Assembly: GCF_009671245.1 (NCBI RefSeq)
Contig: NZ_VTFS01000005.1
Coordinates: forward strand, 62,001-126,000
Length of the DNA: 64,000 nt
Direction of reading: 5' to 3'
Source: Marinicella rhabdoformis
Lineage (GTDB): Bacteria > Pseudomonadota > Gammaproteobacteria > Xanthomonadales > Marinicellaceae
The translations under genes were made by a program, and so were the position numbers. Position 1 is the stretch's first letter, and each line of letters begins with the position of its first letter. Shown one piece after another: positions 19,641 through 26,735 of the stretch. The notes beneath the pieces are model-generated. The model saw only the letters and a program-made list of their open reading frames with translations. It was not told where the DNA came from and ran no database searches.

Positions 19641-20748
19641 AGAATTTTGGAAACAAGTCTTTTTCCCAACTGTTGAAAACCGCTAGCACTTCAATTTCAA
19701 GCTCAGTATCAGTACATGGAATTTGTTTAAACGCTTTCTCTTGTGGATCATACCACTGAGAAAATACCAATGAAACCGCTGTCAAAACCACAGCAGCAAC
19801 CATCCCACTCTTGCCACCATGATGATCGGCAATCATGGCCAAGAATCCAAACGACAACGCTATCAAAATAATCACCAATAAAGCCAACCACATACACCGT
19901 TTCACTACAGGTTTTAAAGCTGCCAAAGCTTCATCACTGTCAATCGAGGGGTGTGCTTGTTGAAACCTTCTAAGCTCAAATGATGAAAGTAAATATATTC
20001 CCATAATACCAATTAATGACAAGCCAAATAACTCGACCGACACTTCAAACATACCGTCCCATAAAGTGGTCTCAGGGTTGTACTTATTGAACAAAAAATA
20101 ACCGCCATAGCACAGCAATGCCAAAACCACGATAAAGAAAGATACCCAATGGTTTTGATTGAGGTTACGCTCAACCTTGAGCTCACCAATACCGTTATTT
20201 GCGTCCTGATCAGAAACACTGGTGCCTGCCTCAAAATCAATAGACTGCCAAATAACAAAGCGTTTATTCAGACACGAACCCAAAGCCAAATCCATTTTCA
20301 AATCATCACTGCTGTGGAACCGTTTCTTGACCGCATTTTTTATGATTTTGTTTTTCTTTTGACCTTGCGGAATGGTGATTTTTTCATTATGCCGGCCATC
20401 AAAAAAATGCCAAAACACATCTTCTTCTAATGGGCCTTTGTCGTTGGTGGTTATTTCTATTTTTACCAGGTCATCCCATAAAAATGACTCGGCACCATTA
20501 TCAGTATCAAATCGGACACCATTGTCATCACTGATGAATGTGCCAGCACCCGCTCTTGGCAAGAGGCGATCGGTGACAAACAAGACAATAACTGCCAACA
20601 GACACACACTGATGACAAAAACCACAATACCTGCCAAACTGCTTAAAATGACACCTTGTGAACCTGCCACATATAAACTCATTTGAATGGCTATATACCC
20701 AGATACAATCACCACCAATAACCATACCATGTCTATTATCATTTTCAT
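19639..20748 (-). CDS. Hypothetical membrane protein with internal PH-like soluble part
   Basis: Unrecognised protein of about 369 aa. It has two N-terminal helices (about 5-25 and 34-58), a soluble domain (about 65-190) with FISDDNGVRFDTDNGAESFLWDDLVKIEI, reminiscent of bacterial PH-like domains, then three or four more helices and a short acidic C-terminus. The ATG at 20748 is chosen because GAGGAG, which contains the dinB stop region, lies just upstream; a longer reading to 20796 would overlap dinB by 44 bases. Last gene of the pfp-dinB run, converging on purA. Confidence 0.7.
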   Translation of the reverse strand: MKMIIDMVWLLVVIVSGYIAIQMSLYVAGSQGVILSSLAGIVVFVISVCLLAVIVLFVTDRLLPRAGAGTFISDDNGVRFDTDNGAESFLWDDLVKIEITTNDKGPLEEDVFWHFFDGRHNEKITIPQGQKKNKIIKNAVKKRFHSSDDLKMDLALGSCLNKRFVIWQSIDFEAGTSVSDQDANNGIGELKVERNLNQNHWVSFFIVVLALLCYGGYFLFNKYNPETTLWDGMFEVSVELFGLSLIGIMGIYLLSSFELRRFQQAHPSIDSDEALAALKPVVKRCMWLALLVIILIALSFGFLAMIADHHGGKSGMVAAVVLTAVSLVFSQWYDPQEKAFKQIPCTDTELEIEVLAVFNSWEKDLFPKF

Positions 20749-20752
20749 TGGC

Positions 20753-21850
20753 TTACTCCTCAAACTGTAATTCTTGTTGTCCCGTGGCTTGGTCATGATA
20801 CTGAATGCCCAAACCCAGTAACCGCACTGGCATTTGTTGCCTATTCCAAGCTTTAACTATCAACGCTTTAAATCTTTCAATACTTAACTTGTTGTGAGTC
20901 GTTTGTGCTGTGGTGGTTTTGAAATCACTGAACCGTACTTTGACATATAAAGATTTGATGTCTTGTTGTTTTTTTGACATGCTCTTTTTGTGGCGTGTCA
21001 CCAAAGAGTCAAACAACCTCTCCACAACCGGCATACAGGCTTCAATACTGGGTAAATCATGAAGAAAAGTATCTTCCACACTGACAGATTTTCTGGTTGA
21101 CGATGTTCTCACAGGTCGATCGTCAATGCCACGGCATAACCTATGCAATGAACCACCAAAAGTACCAAAATGCGTTTGTAATTGCCTTAAACTCAACTGT
21201 TGTAAGTCAAAACAAGTATTCAAACCCAAACCTTTCATTTTTTCAGCGGTTACTTTGCCTACACCATATATATTTTTGACGGGCAAACCCCTGACAAAAT
21301 CATCAATCGCATCTGGAGTAACAACGAATTGACCATTGGGTTTGTTCCAATCACTGGCTATTTTGGCCAAAAACTTATTCGGTGCAATCCCAGCTGAAGC
21401 CGCCAAATGATGTTCTTGGTATATGTCATGTCTGATGGCTTGGGCAATCAGTGTGGCACTGCCATGGTGGTGTACAGAACCTGTTACATCAAGAAAAGCT
21501 TCATCTAAACTCAACGGTTGAATGGTGTCAGTATAACGCTTAAAAATGGCTTGAATGCCTTTGGATACCTGTTGATAAACAGCCATGCGAACGGGCTGGA
21601 TGATCAATTGAGGACATTTTTTGATGGCTTGTGACATCGGCATGGCGGAGTGTACGCCAAATGCCCGCGCCTCATAATTGCAGGTTGCCACCACACCGCG
21701 TTTATTGGGCTGGCCACCGACTGCAATTGGCTGGCCTGTTAAATGTGGGAAGTCTCGTGTTTCAATGGCCGCGTAAAAACAATCCATATCGACATGAATG
21801 ATCTTACGTTGTGCCGAATCAGGGCACACATCTGCCTCAGAGCCTTTCAT
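20753..21850 (-). CDS. dinB: DNA polymerase IV
   Basis: Y-family translesion polymerase of 365 aa. Palm motifs IIHVDMDCFYAAIE (Asp21) and LSLDEAFLDVTG (Asp116-Glu117) hold the catalytic acids; NYEARAFGVHSAMP is the fingers region. The little-finger domain begins around RKSVSVEDTF. The C-terminus QQELQF is a beta-clamp binding motif. The first 14 residues before RKIIHV are longer than usual. It overlaps the upstream sugar dehydrogenase gene by 14 bases. I see no clear LexA box because there is no spacer upstream. Confidence 0.96.
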   Translation of the reverse strand: MKGSEADVCPDSAQRKIIHVDMDCFYAAIETRDFPHLTGQPIAVGGQPNKRGVVATCNYEARAFGVHSAMPMSQAIKKCPQLIIQPVRMAVYQQVSKGIQAIFKRYTDTIQPLSLDEAFLDVTGSVHHHGSATLIAQAIRHDIYQEHHLAASAGIAPNKFLAKIASDWNKPNGQFVVTPDAIDDFVRGLPVKNIYGVGKVTAEKMKGLGLNTCFDLQQLSLRQLQTHFGTFGGSLHRLCRGIDDRPVRTSSTRKSVSVEDTFLHDLPSIEACMPVVERLFDSLVTRHKKSMSKKQQDIKSLYVKVRFSDFKTTTAQTTHNKLSIERFKALIVKAWNRQQMPVRLLGLGIQYHDQATGQQELQFEE

Positions 21851-23108
21851 CCACCAAGGATCGTGGCAAGGCCCCTTTTAAGTCGACTAATAGACCGTCG
21901 TTTTTCAAATATTTTCTCACTTGATCATTAATATATTGTTCATGTGCTACAGCCAATACCACCAAGTCGTATTCACCTGTGTTTGGTTTTGGAGTTAACT
22001 CGATATTCAAATGTGTGACTGCATCATCTGCATCAGCCCACGCATCATGCACATCCACATGGGCATGTAACTGCTGTAATTCATGAACGATGTCAGCCAC
22101 TCGGGTATTACGCAAATCAGGACAGTTTTCTTTGAATGTTAACCCCAGAACCAACACCTTTGATTCTACGACATGTTTTTTATTCATAGCCATCAGCTTC
22201 AAAATTCGTGACGTCACATAATTGGGCATGTCTTCATTGATGCGGCGTGCTGTGGCTATCAATTCTGGAAAATGACCACTTTGTTGCGACTGGTGAATCA
22301 AATAATAAGGGTCAATCCCTATACAATGACCACCGACTAAACCCGGTGTGAATTTCAAAAAATTCCACTTGGTCGCTGCTGTGTCAATCACATCCAAAAC
22401 ATCAATGTTCATTTTATGAAACATCATCAACAATTCATTCATAAAAGCAATGTTGACATCGCGTTGCGTGTTTTCAATCGCCTTGGCTGCTTCTGCCACC
22501 TGTATAGTTGGCGCCAGATGGGTTCCTGCGGTTATGATGCGATCGTATAAAGATTGTAAAAACTGAGCCGTGGCTTGGTCTGAACCTGAAACCACTTTGA
22601 TGATATTGGTTAATGTATGTACCTTATCACCTGGATTGATTCGCTCAGGTGAATAACCCAGAAAAAAATCTTTATTCAGTTCATAACCTGTTAATTCGCT
22701 GATCAATTGACCACAAATATTTTCAGTAGCCCCTGGATAAACCGTTGATTCATACACCACCACATCACCTTTGTTTAACACTTGGCATAATGATTCAGTG
22801 GCGGCTTTTAATGGTGATAAATCTGGACTGTTGTTGTTATCAACTGGCGTGGGTACTGTGACAACATAGCAATTACAATCTGCCATGTCCTTAACGTCTG
22901 CGCTGAACGTTAAACCCTTAATTTGTGCTTTAATCAAAGCCTCAACGGATACTTCCAAGGTGTTATCTTCGTTGGCCTGAAGCTGCGCTATTCGCGTTTG
23001 GTTGATGTCAAAACCCACCGTTGGGAAATATTCGGCAAAAGCGACAGCCAAGGGCAAGCCCACATAACCCTGACCAATTACTCCAATTTTGACACCAGCA
23101 ACATTCAT
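21837..23108 (-). CDS. UDP-N-acetylhexosamine dehydrogenase (TviB/WbpA/VpsB-like)
   Basis: NAD-dependent nucleotide-sugar 6-dehydrogenase of 423 aa that oxidises UDP-HexNAc to the uronate for polysaccharides. Features: KIGVIGQGYVGLPLAVAFA (Rossmann), TVPTPVD, YESTVYPGATE, FFLGYSPERINPGD, and the catalytic-Cys segment GLVGGHCIGIDPYYL. The ATG at 23108 follows GAGGT from the end of pfp; a TTG reading from 23120 is less likely. Lies between pfp and dinB, apart from other sugar genes; it may supply the envelope locus, but the link is inferred. Confidence 0.93.
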   Translation of the reverse strand: MNVAGVKIGVIGQGYVGLPLAVAFAEYFPTVGFDINQTRIAQLQANEDNTLEVSVEALIKAQIKGLTFSADVKDMADCNCYVVTVPTPVDNNNSPDLSPLKAATESLCQVLNKGDVVVYESTVYPGATENICGQLISELTGYELNKDFFLGYSPERINPGDKVHTLTNIIKVVSGSDQATAQFLQSLYDRIITAGTHLAPTIQVAEAAKAIENTQRDVNIAFMNELLMMFHKMNIDVLDVIDTAATKWNFLKFTPGLVGGHCIGIDPYYLIHQSQQSGHFPELIATARRINEDMPNYVTSRILKLMAMNKKHVVESKVLVLGLTFKENCPDLRNTRVADIVHELQQLHAHVDVHDAWADADDAVTHLNIELTPKPNTGEYDLVVLAVAHEQYINDQVRKYLKNDGLLVDLKGALPRSLVDERL

Positions 23109-23109
23109 C

Positions 23110-24369
23110 TTAAACCTCAAATTTTGGTAACTTCTGCTCAGTGAGGTTTTGACTTAAACGCACGTATTTGGGCAAACCATTGCTTTCGAATGGAGGATAC
23201 GCCTCACCTTGAATCAACGGCTGCATATAGGTTCGACACGCTTCAGTGATACCAAAACCATCTTCAGTAATGTAATCACGCGGCAACATTTTTTCAACGT
23301 TGGCCATGTCTTTCAATTCTGCCACTGCAATTTCCCACTCATAGGGGTTGTCTTGCAAACGCTTGATCACAGGCATGGTTGAATTTCTTCCTTCCAAAGC
23401 CAGTTCAATCGCTTTTTCACCCACCGCATAAGCTTGTTCTAAATCTGTTTTAGAAGCCAAATGACGTGCAGAACGTTGTAAATAATCACTGATGGCGTAA
23501 TGGTATTTGTAGCCCAATTCTGAACGCACCAATTGGGCAATAACTGCCGCAACGCCACCCAACTGTGCATGACCAAAGGCATCTTTGGTTCCTGCATCTG
23601 CCAAAAATTTGCCTTCAGGGTTGCGAACACCTTCTGATACAACAATCGAACAATAACCATGGTTATCTACCGACCACTTAACACGCTCCAAAAAGGCCGT
23701 CTGGTCAAAAGGAATTTCAGGAAACAAAATGATTTGTGGTGGCTCATCATGTGACTTACCTGCCAAACCGCCAGCCGCAGCAATCCAACCCGCATGACGG
23801 CCCATCACTTCCATGATGAACACTTTGGTCGAACTTTCTGCCATAGATTCAACATCCAAGCTGGCTTCCATCATAGAGGTCGCAATGTATTTCGCGGTGG
23901 TACCAAAACCTGGACAGGTGTCGGTCACAGGTAAATCGTTGTCGATGGTCTTTGGCACACCAATACAAGTCACATCCAAACCATGCTCTTTGGCCATTTT
24001 AGAGACCTTATAAGCTGTATCTGATGAATCACCGCCACCGTTATATAAAAAATAGCCGATATCATGTGCTTTGAACACTTCAATCAATCTGGCATATTCT
24101 GCTTTTTGTGCTTCTAAATCTTTCAACTTAAAGCGACAAGAACCAAAAGCCCCACCGGGTGTATGTCGCAAGGCCGCAATGTCTTCATCACTGTGCTGTG
24201 CTGTATCTACCAATTCCTCACGTAAAACACCGATGATGCCATTCTTTGCTCCAAAAACCGTTCCAATTTCACCGCTTTTACGCGCCGCTTCGATGACACC
24301 ACAGGCTGTGGCATTGATGACGGCGGTGACACCGCCTGATTGACAATAAAGGGCATTTTTCTTTGACAT
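23110..24369 (-). CDS. pfp: 6-phosphofructokinase, PPi-dependent type
   Basis: Glycolytic/gluconeogenic PFK of 419 aa. CQSGGVTAVINATACGVIEAA starts the fold. GVPKTIDNDLP has Lys140 where ATP-PFKs have Gly, the accepted marker for pyrophosphate use; the other position reads GGGDSSDT (111-118). Length and pattern match the PPi-PFKs of Xanthomonas and methanotrophs. EVMGRHAGWIAAA is the substrate-binding loop. One base separates its stop from the next gene's ATG. Reversible PPi use would let one enzyme serve both directions; no fructose bisphosphatase is in view. Divergent from adk. Confidence 0.9.
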   Translation of the reverse strand: MSKKNALYCQSGGVTAVINATACGVIEAARKSGEIGTVFGAKNGIIGVLREELVDTAQHSDEDIAALRHTPGGAFGSCRFKLKDLEAQKAEYARLIEVFKAHDIGYFLYNGGGDSSDTAYKVSKMAKEHGLDVTCIGVPKTIDNDLPVTDTCPGFGTTAKYIATSMMEASLDVESMAESSTKVFIMEVMGRHAGWIAAAGGLAGKSHDEPPQIILFPEIPFDQTAFLERVKWSVDNHGYCSIVVSEGVRNPEGKFLADAGTKDAFGHAQLGGVAAVIAQLVRSELGYKYHYAISDYLQRSARHLASKTDLEQAYAVGEKAIELALEGRNSTMPVIKRLQDNPYEWEIAVAELKDMANVEKMLPRDYITEDGFGITEACRTYMQPLIQGEAYPPFESNGLPKYVRLSQNLTEQKLPKFEV

Positions 24370-24423
24370 ATGTTAAATCCTGGTTGATATTTAGCGCCAT
24401 GTATTGACTTGAATGTGCGCTGT

Positions 24424-24474
24424 CGTGTACTGTAGCACGTTTTTTAGACACCTGCGCAATCTAGGCGCGCGGTG
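24424..24474. other. Two adjacent hairpins in the pfp/adk divergent spacer
   Basis: First hairpin CGTGT/GCACG (24424-24439) followed by six T; second is GC-rich, CACC-GCGC/GCGC-GGTG with a small bulge (24449-24474). The spacer (24370-24584) otherwise holds no gene. Role unknown; may be part of a leader or a stop for stray plus-strand transcripts. Confidence 0.35.
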
Positions 24475-24584
24475 TTTCGTGCATGTGGCGTGATTTTACC
24501 TTATTTTTTGCGACTGTTTCATGACAGCTGTTAAAATCCCCACCATTAAGCTAAACAAGCGTAAGCTAAAGAGAGACAAAAGCT

Positions 24585-25148
24585 ATGAGAATTGTTTTAT
24601 TGGGTGCCCCAGGCAGCGGTAAAGGCACACAAGCCAAATTTTTAGTCGAAAAACACAACATCCCTCACATTTCAACAGGCGATTTATTGCGCGGTGCCAT
24701 TGCAGCACAAACAGCATTGGGTTTGGCTGCCAAAGAAGTGATGGACAAAGGTAACTTGGTATCTGATGACATTGTTTTGGGCATGTTAAAAGAGCGTGTC
24801 ACACAAGAAGATGCCAAAAATGGTTTTATTTTAGATGGCTTCCCAAGAAACTTGGCACAAGCTGAAATGTTAGAAGCTTTGTTAAAAGAATTAGACATGG
24901 CATTGGATCACGCCTTGTTGATTGAAGTGAACCCAGATGAAGTGGTCGAAAGAATTGCCAAACGTGCTGAAATCGAAGGCCGCTCGGATGACACTGAAGA
25001 AGTGGTGCGTAATCGCTTGAACGTTTACAAAGAACAAACAGCACCCGTGGCTGAATACTACAAAAACCAAAACATTGTCACTGAAATCATGGGCACTGGC
25101 ACCATCGAAGACGTACAAGAACGCATCGAAGCAGCCTTGCGCTTCTGA
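24585..25148 (+). CDS. adk: Adenylate kinase, short (lidless) form
   Basis: Interconverts ATP+AMP and 2 ADP in the cytoplasm. 187 aa with P-loop GAPGSGKGTQAKFL, STGDLLR (AMP site), GFILDGFPRNLAQAE and a shortened lid: KRAEIEGRSDDTEEVVRNRL replaces the roughly 30-residue lid of the 214-aa E. coli enzyme. Short forms are normal in Xanthomonadales and some other proteobacteria. AAGAGAGA lies upstream of the ATG. A terminator follows at 25172. Confidence 0.97.
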   Translation: MRIVLLGAPGSGKGTQAKFLVEKHNIPHISTGDLLRGAIAAQTALGLAAKEVMDKGNLVSDDIVLGMLKERVTQEDAKNGFILDGFPRNLAQAEMLEALLKELDMALDHALLIEVNPDEVVERIAKRAEIEGRSDDTEEVVRNRLNVYKEQTAPVAEYYKNQNIVTEIMGTGTIEDVQERIEAALRF

Positions 25149-25171
25149 TTGTACATAGGTTTGAATGGATT

Positions 25172-25198
25172 AAAGGCTCGCAGTTGTGGGCCTTTTTT
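25172..25198 (+). terminator. Terminator after adk
   Basis: AAAGGCTC/GGGCCTTT stem (one G-T pair) with the T-run TTTTTT immediately after; 24 bases past the adk stop. Confidence 0.8.
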
Positions 25199-25210
25199 AT
25201 TTACATCGCT

Positions 25211-25465
25211 TCAAACTTGTTCAGACTTTACTACCCGAAAAAGCATTTCACCTTCAACAGCATGTGATTCGACTGCAGTCAAGTTATGGCCAAATCGTTC
25301 ACACCATATTTCAAAATCCAATTCTGCATGTGGATCTGTGACCACGACTTCAATAATTGCACCCACAGTCAAATCAGCCATCGCTTTTTTCAGCATCATC
25401 AAAGGCATGGGACAGATGAGGCCACGTGTGTCGAGGTGTAGGGTTGAATTTGTCATGAGTGGCAT
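25211..25465 (-). CDS. TusA/SirA-like sulfurtransferase
   Basis: Small sulfur-carrier protein of 84 aa. LDTRGLICPMPLMMLKKAM holds the CPxP signature with the active Cys of the TusA family, followed by the expected beta-strand VGAIIEVVVTDPHAELDFEIWCERFGH. TusA passes sulfur for tRNA thiolation and other uses, but the clade also includes YedF- and YeeD-like paralogues, so no symbol is given. A second ATG at 25456 is possible; neither has a clear Shine-Dalgarno. Converges on adk. Confidence 0.88.
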   Translation of the reverse strand: MPLMTNSTLHLDTRGLICPMPLMMLKKAMADLTVGAIIEVVVTDPHAELDFEIWCERFGHNLTAVESHAVEGEMLFRVVKSEQV

Positions 25466-25503
25466 TGTAAACCGAAGTGCGTTTTTTTAAATCCCTAAAA
25501 TGC

Positions 25504-25530
25504 AAAAGACCGCTCTGTGGCGGCCTTTTT
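25504..25530 (-). terminator. Hairpin upstream of the TusA-like gene
   Basis: Minus-strand stem GGCCGC/GCGGTC (one G-T pair) followed by four T. It would stop transcripts coming from rpoH before they enter the TusA-like gene, a second stop after the one at 25659. Confidence 0.5.
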
Positions 25531-25536
25531 AGGTCA

Positions 25537-25579
25537 AAAGATTAAGTAAAGGGGGAAAGGGTGTGTGCACTTAATCTTT
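25537..25579. repeat. Perfect 11-bp inverted repeat in the rpoH/tusA-like gap
   Basis: Arms AAAGATTAAGT and ACTTAATCTTT pair perfectly around a 21-base purine-rich loop (AAAGGGGGAAAGGG...). No T-run follows on either strand, so it is not a standard terminator; it could be an operator or an RNA stem. Confidence 0.55.
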
Positions 25580-25658
25580 AACTTGATTATCATTTTACTT
25601 TTTCAATCTGAATGAACTGTGAAAATCATCACAAAAGCCCTCAAAAACCAAATAATTC

Positions 25659-25686
25659 CAAAAAAAGGCCGCAGATGCGGCCTTTT
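25659..25686 (-). terminator. Terminator after rpoH
   Basis: Stem AAAAGGCCGCA/TGCGGCCTTTT with a very small loop, six T following on the minus strand; 38 bases past the rpoH stop. Confidence 0.88.
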
Positions 25687-25724
25687 CTGAATTCTTATTT
25701 GTGGATTGACCCATTGAATTTTTA

Positions 25725-26579
25725 TCAAGCAGCCATTTGGGTTTTCAGTTTTTTCAACGCCGCAGCTTCTAATTGTCTGATGCGTTCGGCTGACACTTCG
25801 TATTTTGCCGCCAAATCTTGTAAGGTGGCTTTCTTGTCCACCAACCAACGGCTTTGGATGATGTCCAAAGAACGCTCATCTAATTTGTCCAAACCTTTAA
25901 ACAATGAATTGTGGTTCTTGTCCGCTTCAGTGTCTTTAATCAAGACCGCTTCAGGGGTTGGACTGGTGTTGGTCAACCAAGCCTGTGGCGAGTAGTTGCT
26001 GTCTTCATCGTCATCAACAGGTAAGTCAAACGACACATCTTGTCCATGCAAGCGTGATTCCATTTCAACCACCACTTCTGGCTTAACATCTAAGTCTTTG
26101 GCCACACGGTTGACTTCTTCTTGGGTAAACCAACCCAAGCGTTTTTTGTTTTTTCGTAAATTGAAAAACAATTTTCGGTGCGCTTTGGTGGTTGCCACTT
26201 TAAGAATGCGCCAGTTTTTCAAAATATATTCATGAATTTCAGCACGAATCCAATGTACGGCAAACGAAACCAAACGCACTTTATGCACAGAGTCGAAACG
26301 TTTGATGGCCTTCATTAAGCCAATGTTACCTTCTTGAATCAAATCTCCGACGGGTAATCCATAACCAGAATAGCCTTTCGCCACATAAACGACAAAGCGT
26401 AAATGAGACATCACCAAAGAATGGGCAGCTTCCAAATCATTGTTATCACGCACGCGATCAGCCAATGACCTTTCTTCTTCTACTGTGAGTACAGGAATTT
26501 GATTGACGGCACTGATATATGACTCCAAAGAGCCAGTTACCGAAGGTACGGGTAGGTTTTTAATAGTTGTTACAGTCAT
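25725..26579 (-). CDS. rpoH: Heat-shock sigma factor sigma-32
   Basis: Alternative sigma factor of 284 aa. Region 2 shows SHLRFVVYVAKGYSGYGLPVGDLIQEGNIGLMKAIKRFD and SFAVHWIRAEIHEYIL; the RpoH box is HRKLFFNLRKNKKRL, which identifies RpoH rather than another sigma-70 member. Region 4 ends VSAERIRQLEAAALKKLK. AAGGAG sits 8 bases from the ATG. It has its own sigma-70 promoter and about 100 bases of structured leader. It would direct chaperone and protease genes, FtsH-HflKC targets included. Confidence 0.97.
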   Translation of the reverse strand: MTVTTIKNLPVPSVTGSLESYISAVNQIPVLTVEEERSLADRVRDNNDLEAAHSLVMSHLRFVVYVAKGYSGYGLPVGDLIQEGNIGLMKAIKRFDSVHKVRLVSFAVHWIRAEIHEYILKNWRILKVATTKAHRKLFFNLRKNKKRLGWFTQEEVNRVAKDLDVKPEVVVEMESRLHGQDVSFDLPVDDDEDSNYSPQAWLTNTSPTPEAVLIKDTEADKNHNSLFKGLDKLDERSLDIIQSRWLVDKKATLQDLAAKYEVSAERIRQLEAAALKKLKTQMAA

Positions 26580-26628
26580 GTTTATTCTCCTTTATAGTCA
26601 TCACTTAATAGTCAATGACAAAGATATT

Positions 26629-26685
26629 CTGTCCAGTTTGACCGCTGGAAACAGTCTAAGTTCCGTCCTCTAATGAGCAACGGAA
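26629..26685 (-). promoter_or_regulatory. Structured rpoH 5' leader (two hairpins)
   Basis: Minus-strand leader contains TTCCG/CGGAA (26661-26685) and CTGT-CCAG type stem pairing CTGG-ACAG (26629-26654). The stems do not cover the ribosome binding site, so a thermosensor role is only a possibility. Confidence 0.4.
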
Positions 26686-26690
26686 GCCAA

Positions 26691-26718
26691 ATTATATCAT
26701 TTTTAATACCACAGTCAA
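26691..26718 (-). promoter_or_regulatory. Sigma-70 promoter of rpoH
   Basis: On the minus strand TTGACT, 16 bases, TATAAT. Start of transcription would fall near 26684, leaving a leader of about 100 bases to the rpoH ATG. Confidence 0.8.
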
Positions 26719-26735
26719 ATAGGCCATGAGTTTAC

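Noticed and set aside
20149-20686. Plus-strand frames opposite the 19639 membrane-protein gene
   Set aside because: The minus-strand gene has a good start, Shine-Dalgarno and membrane helices; the opposite frames have none.
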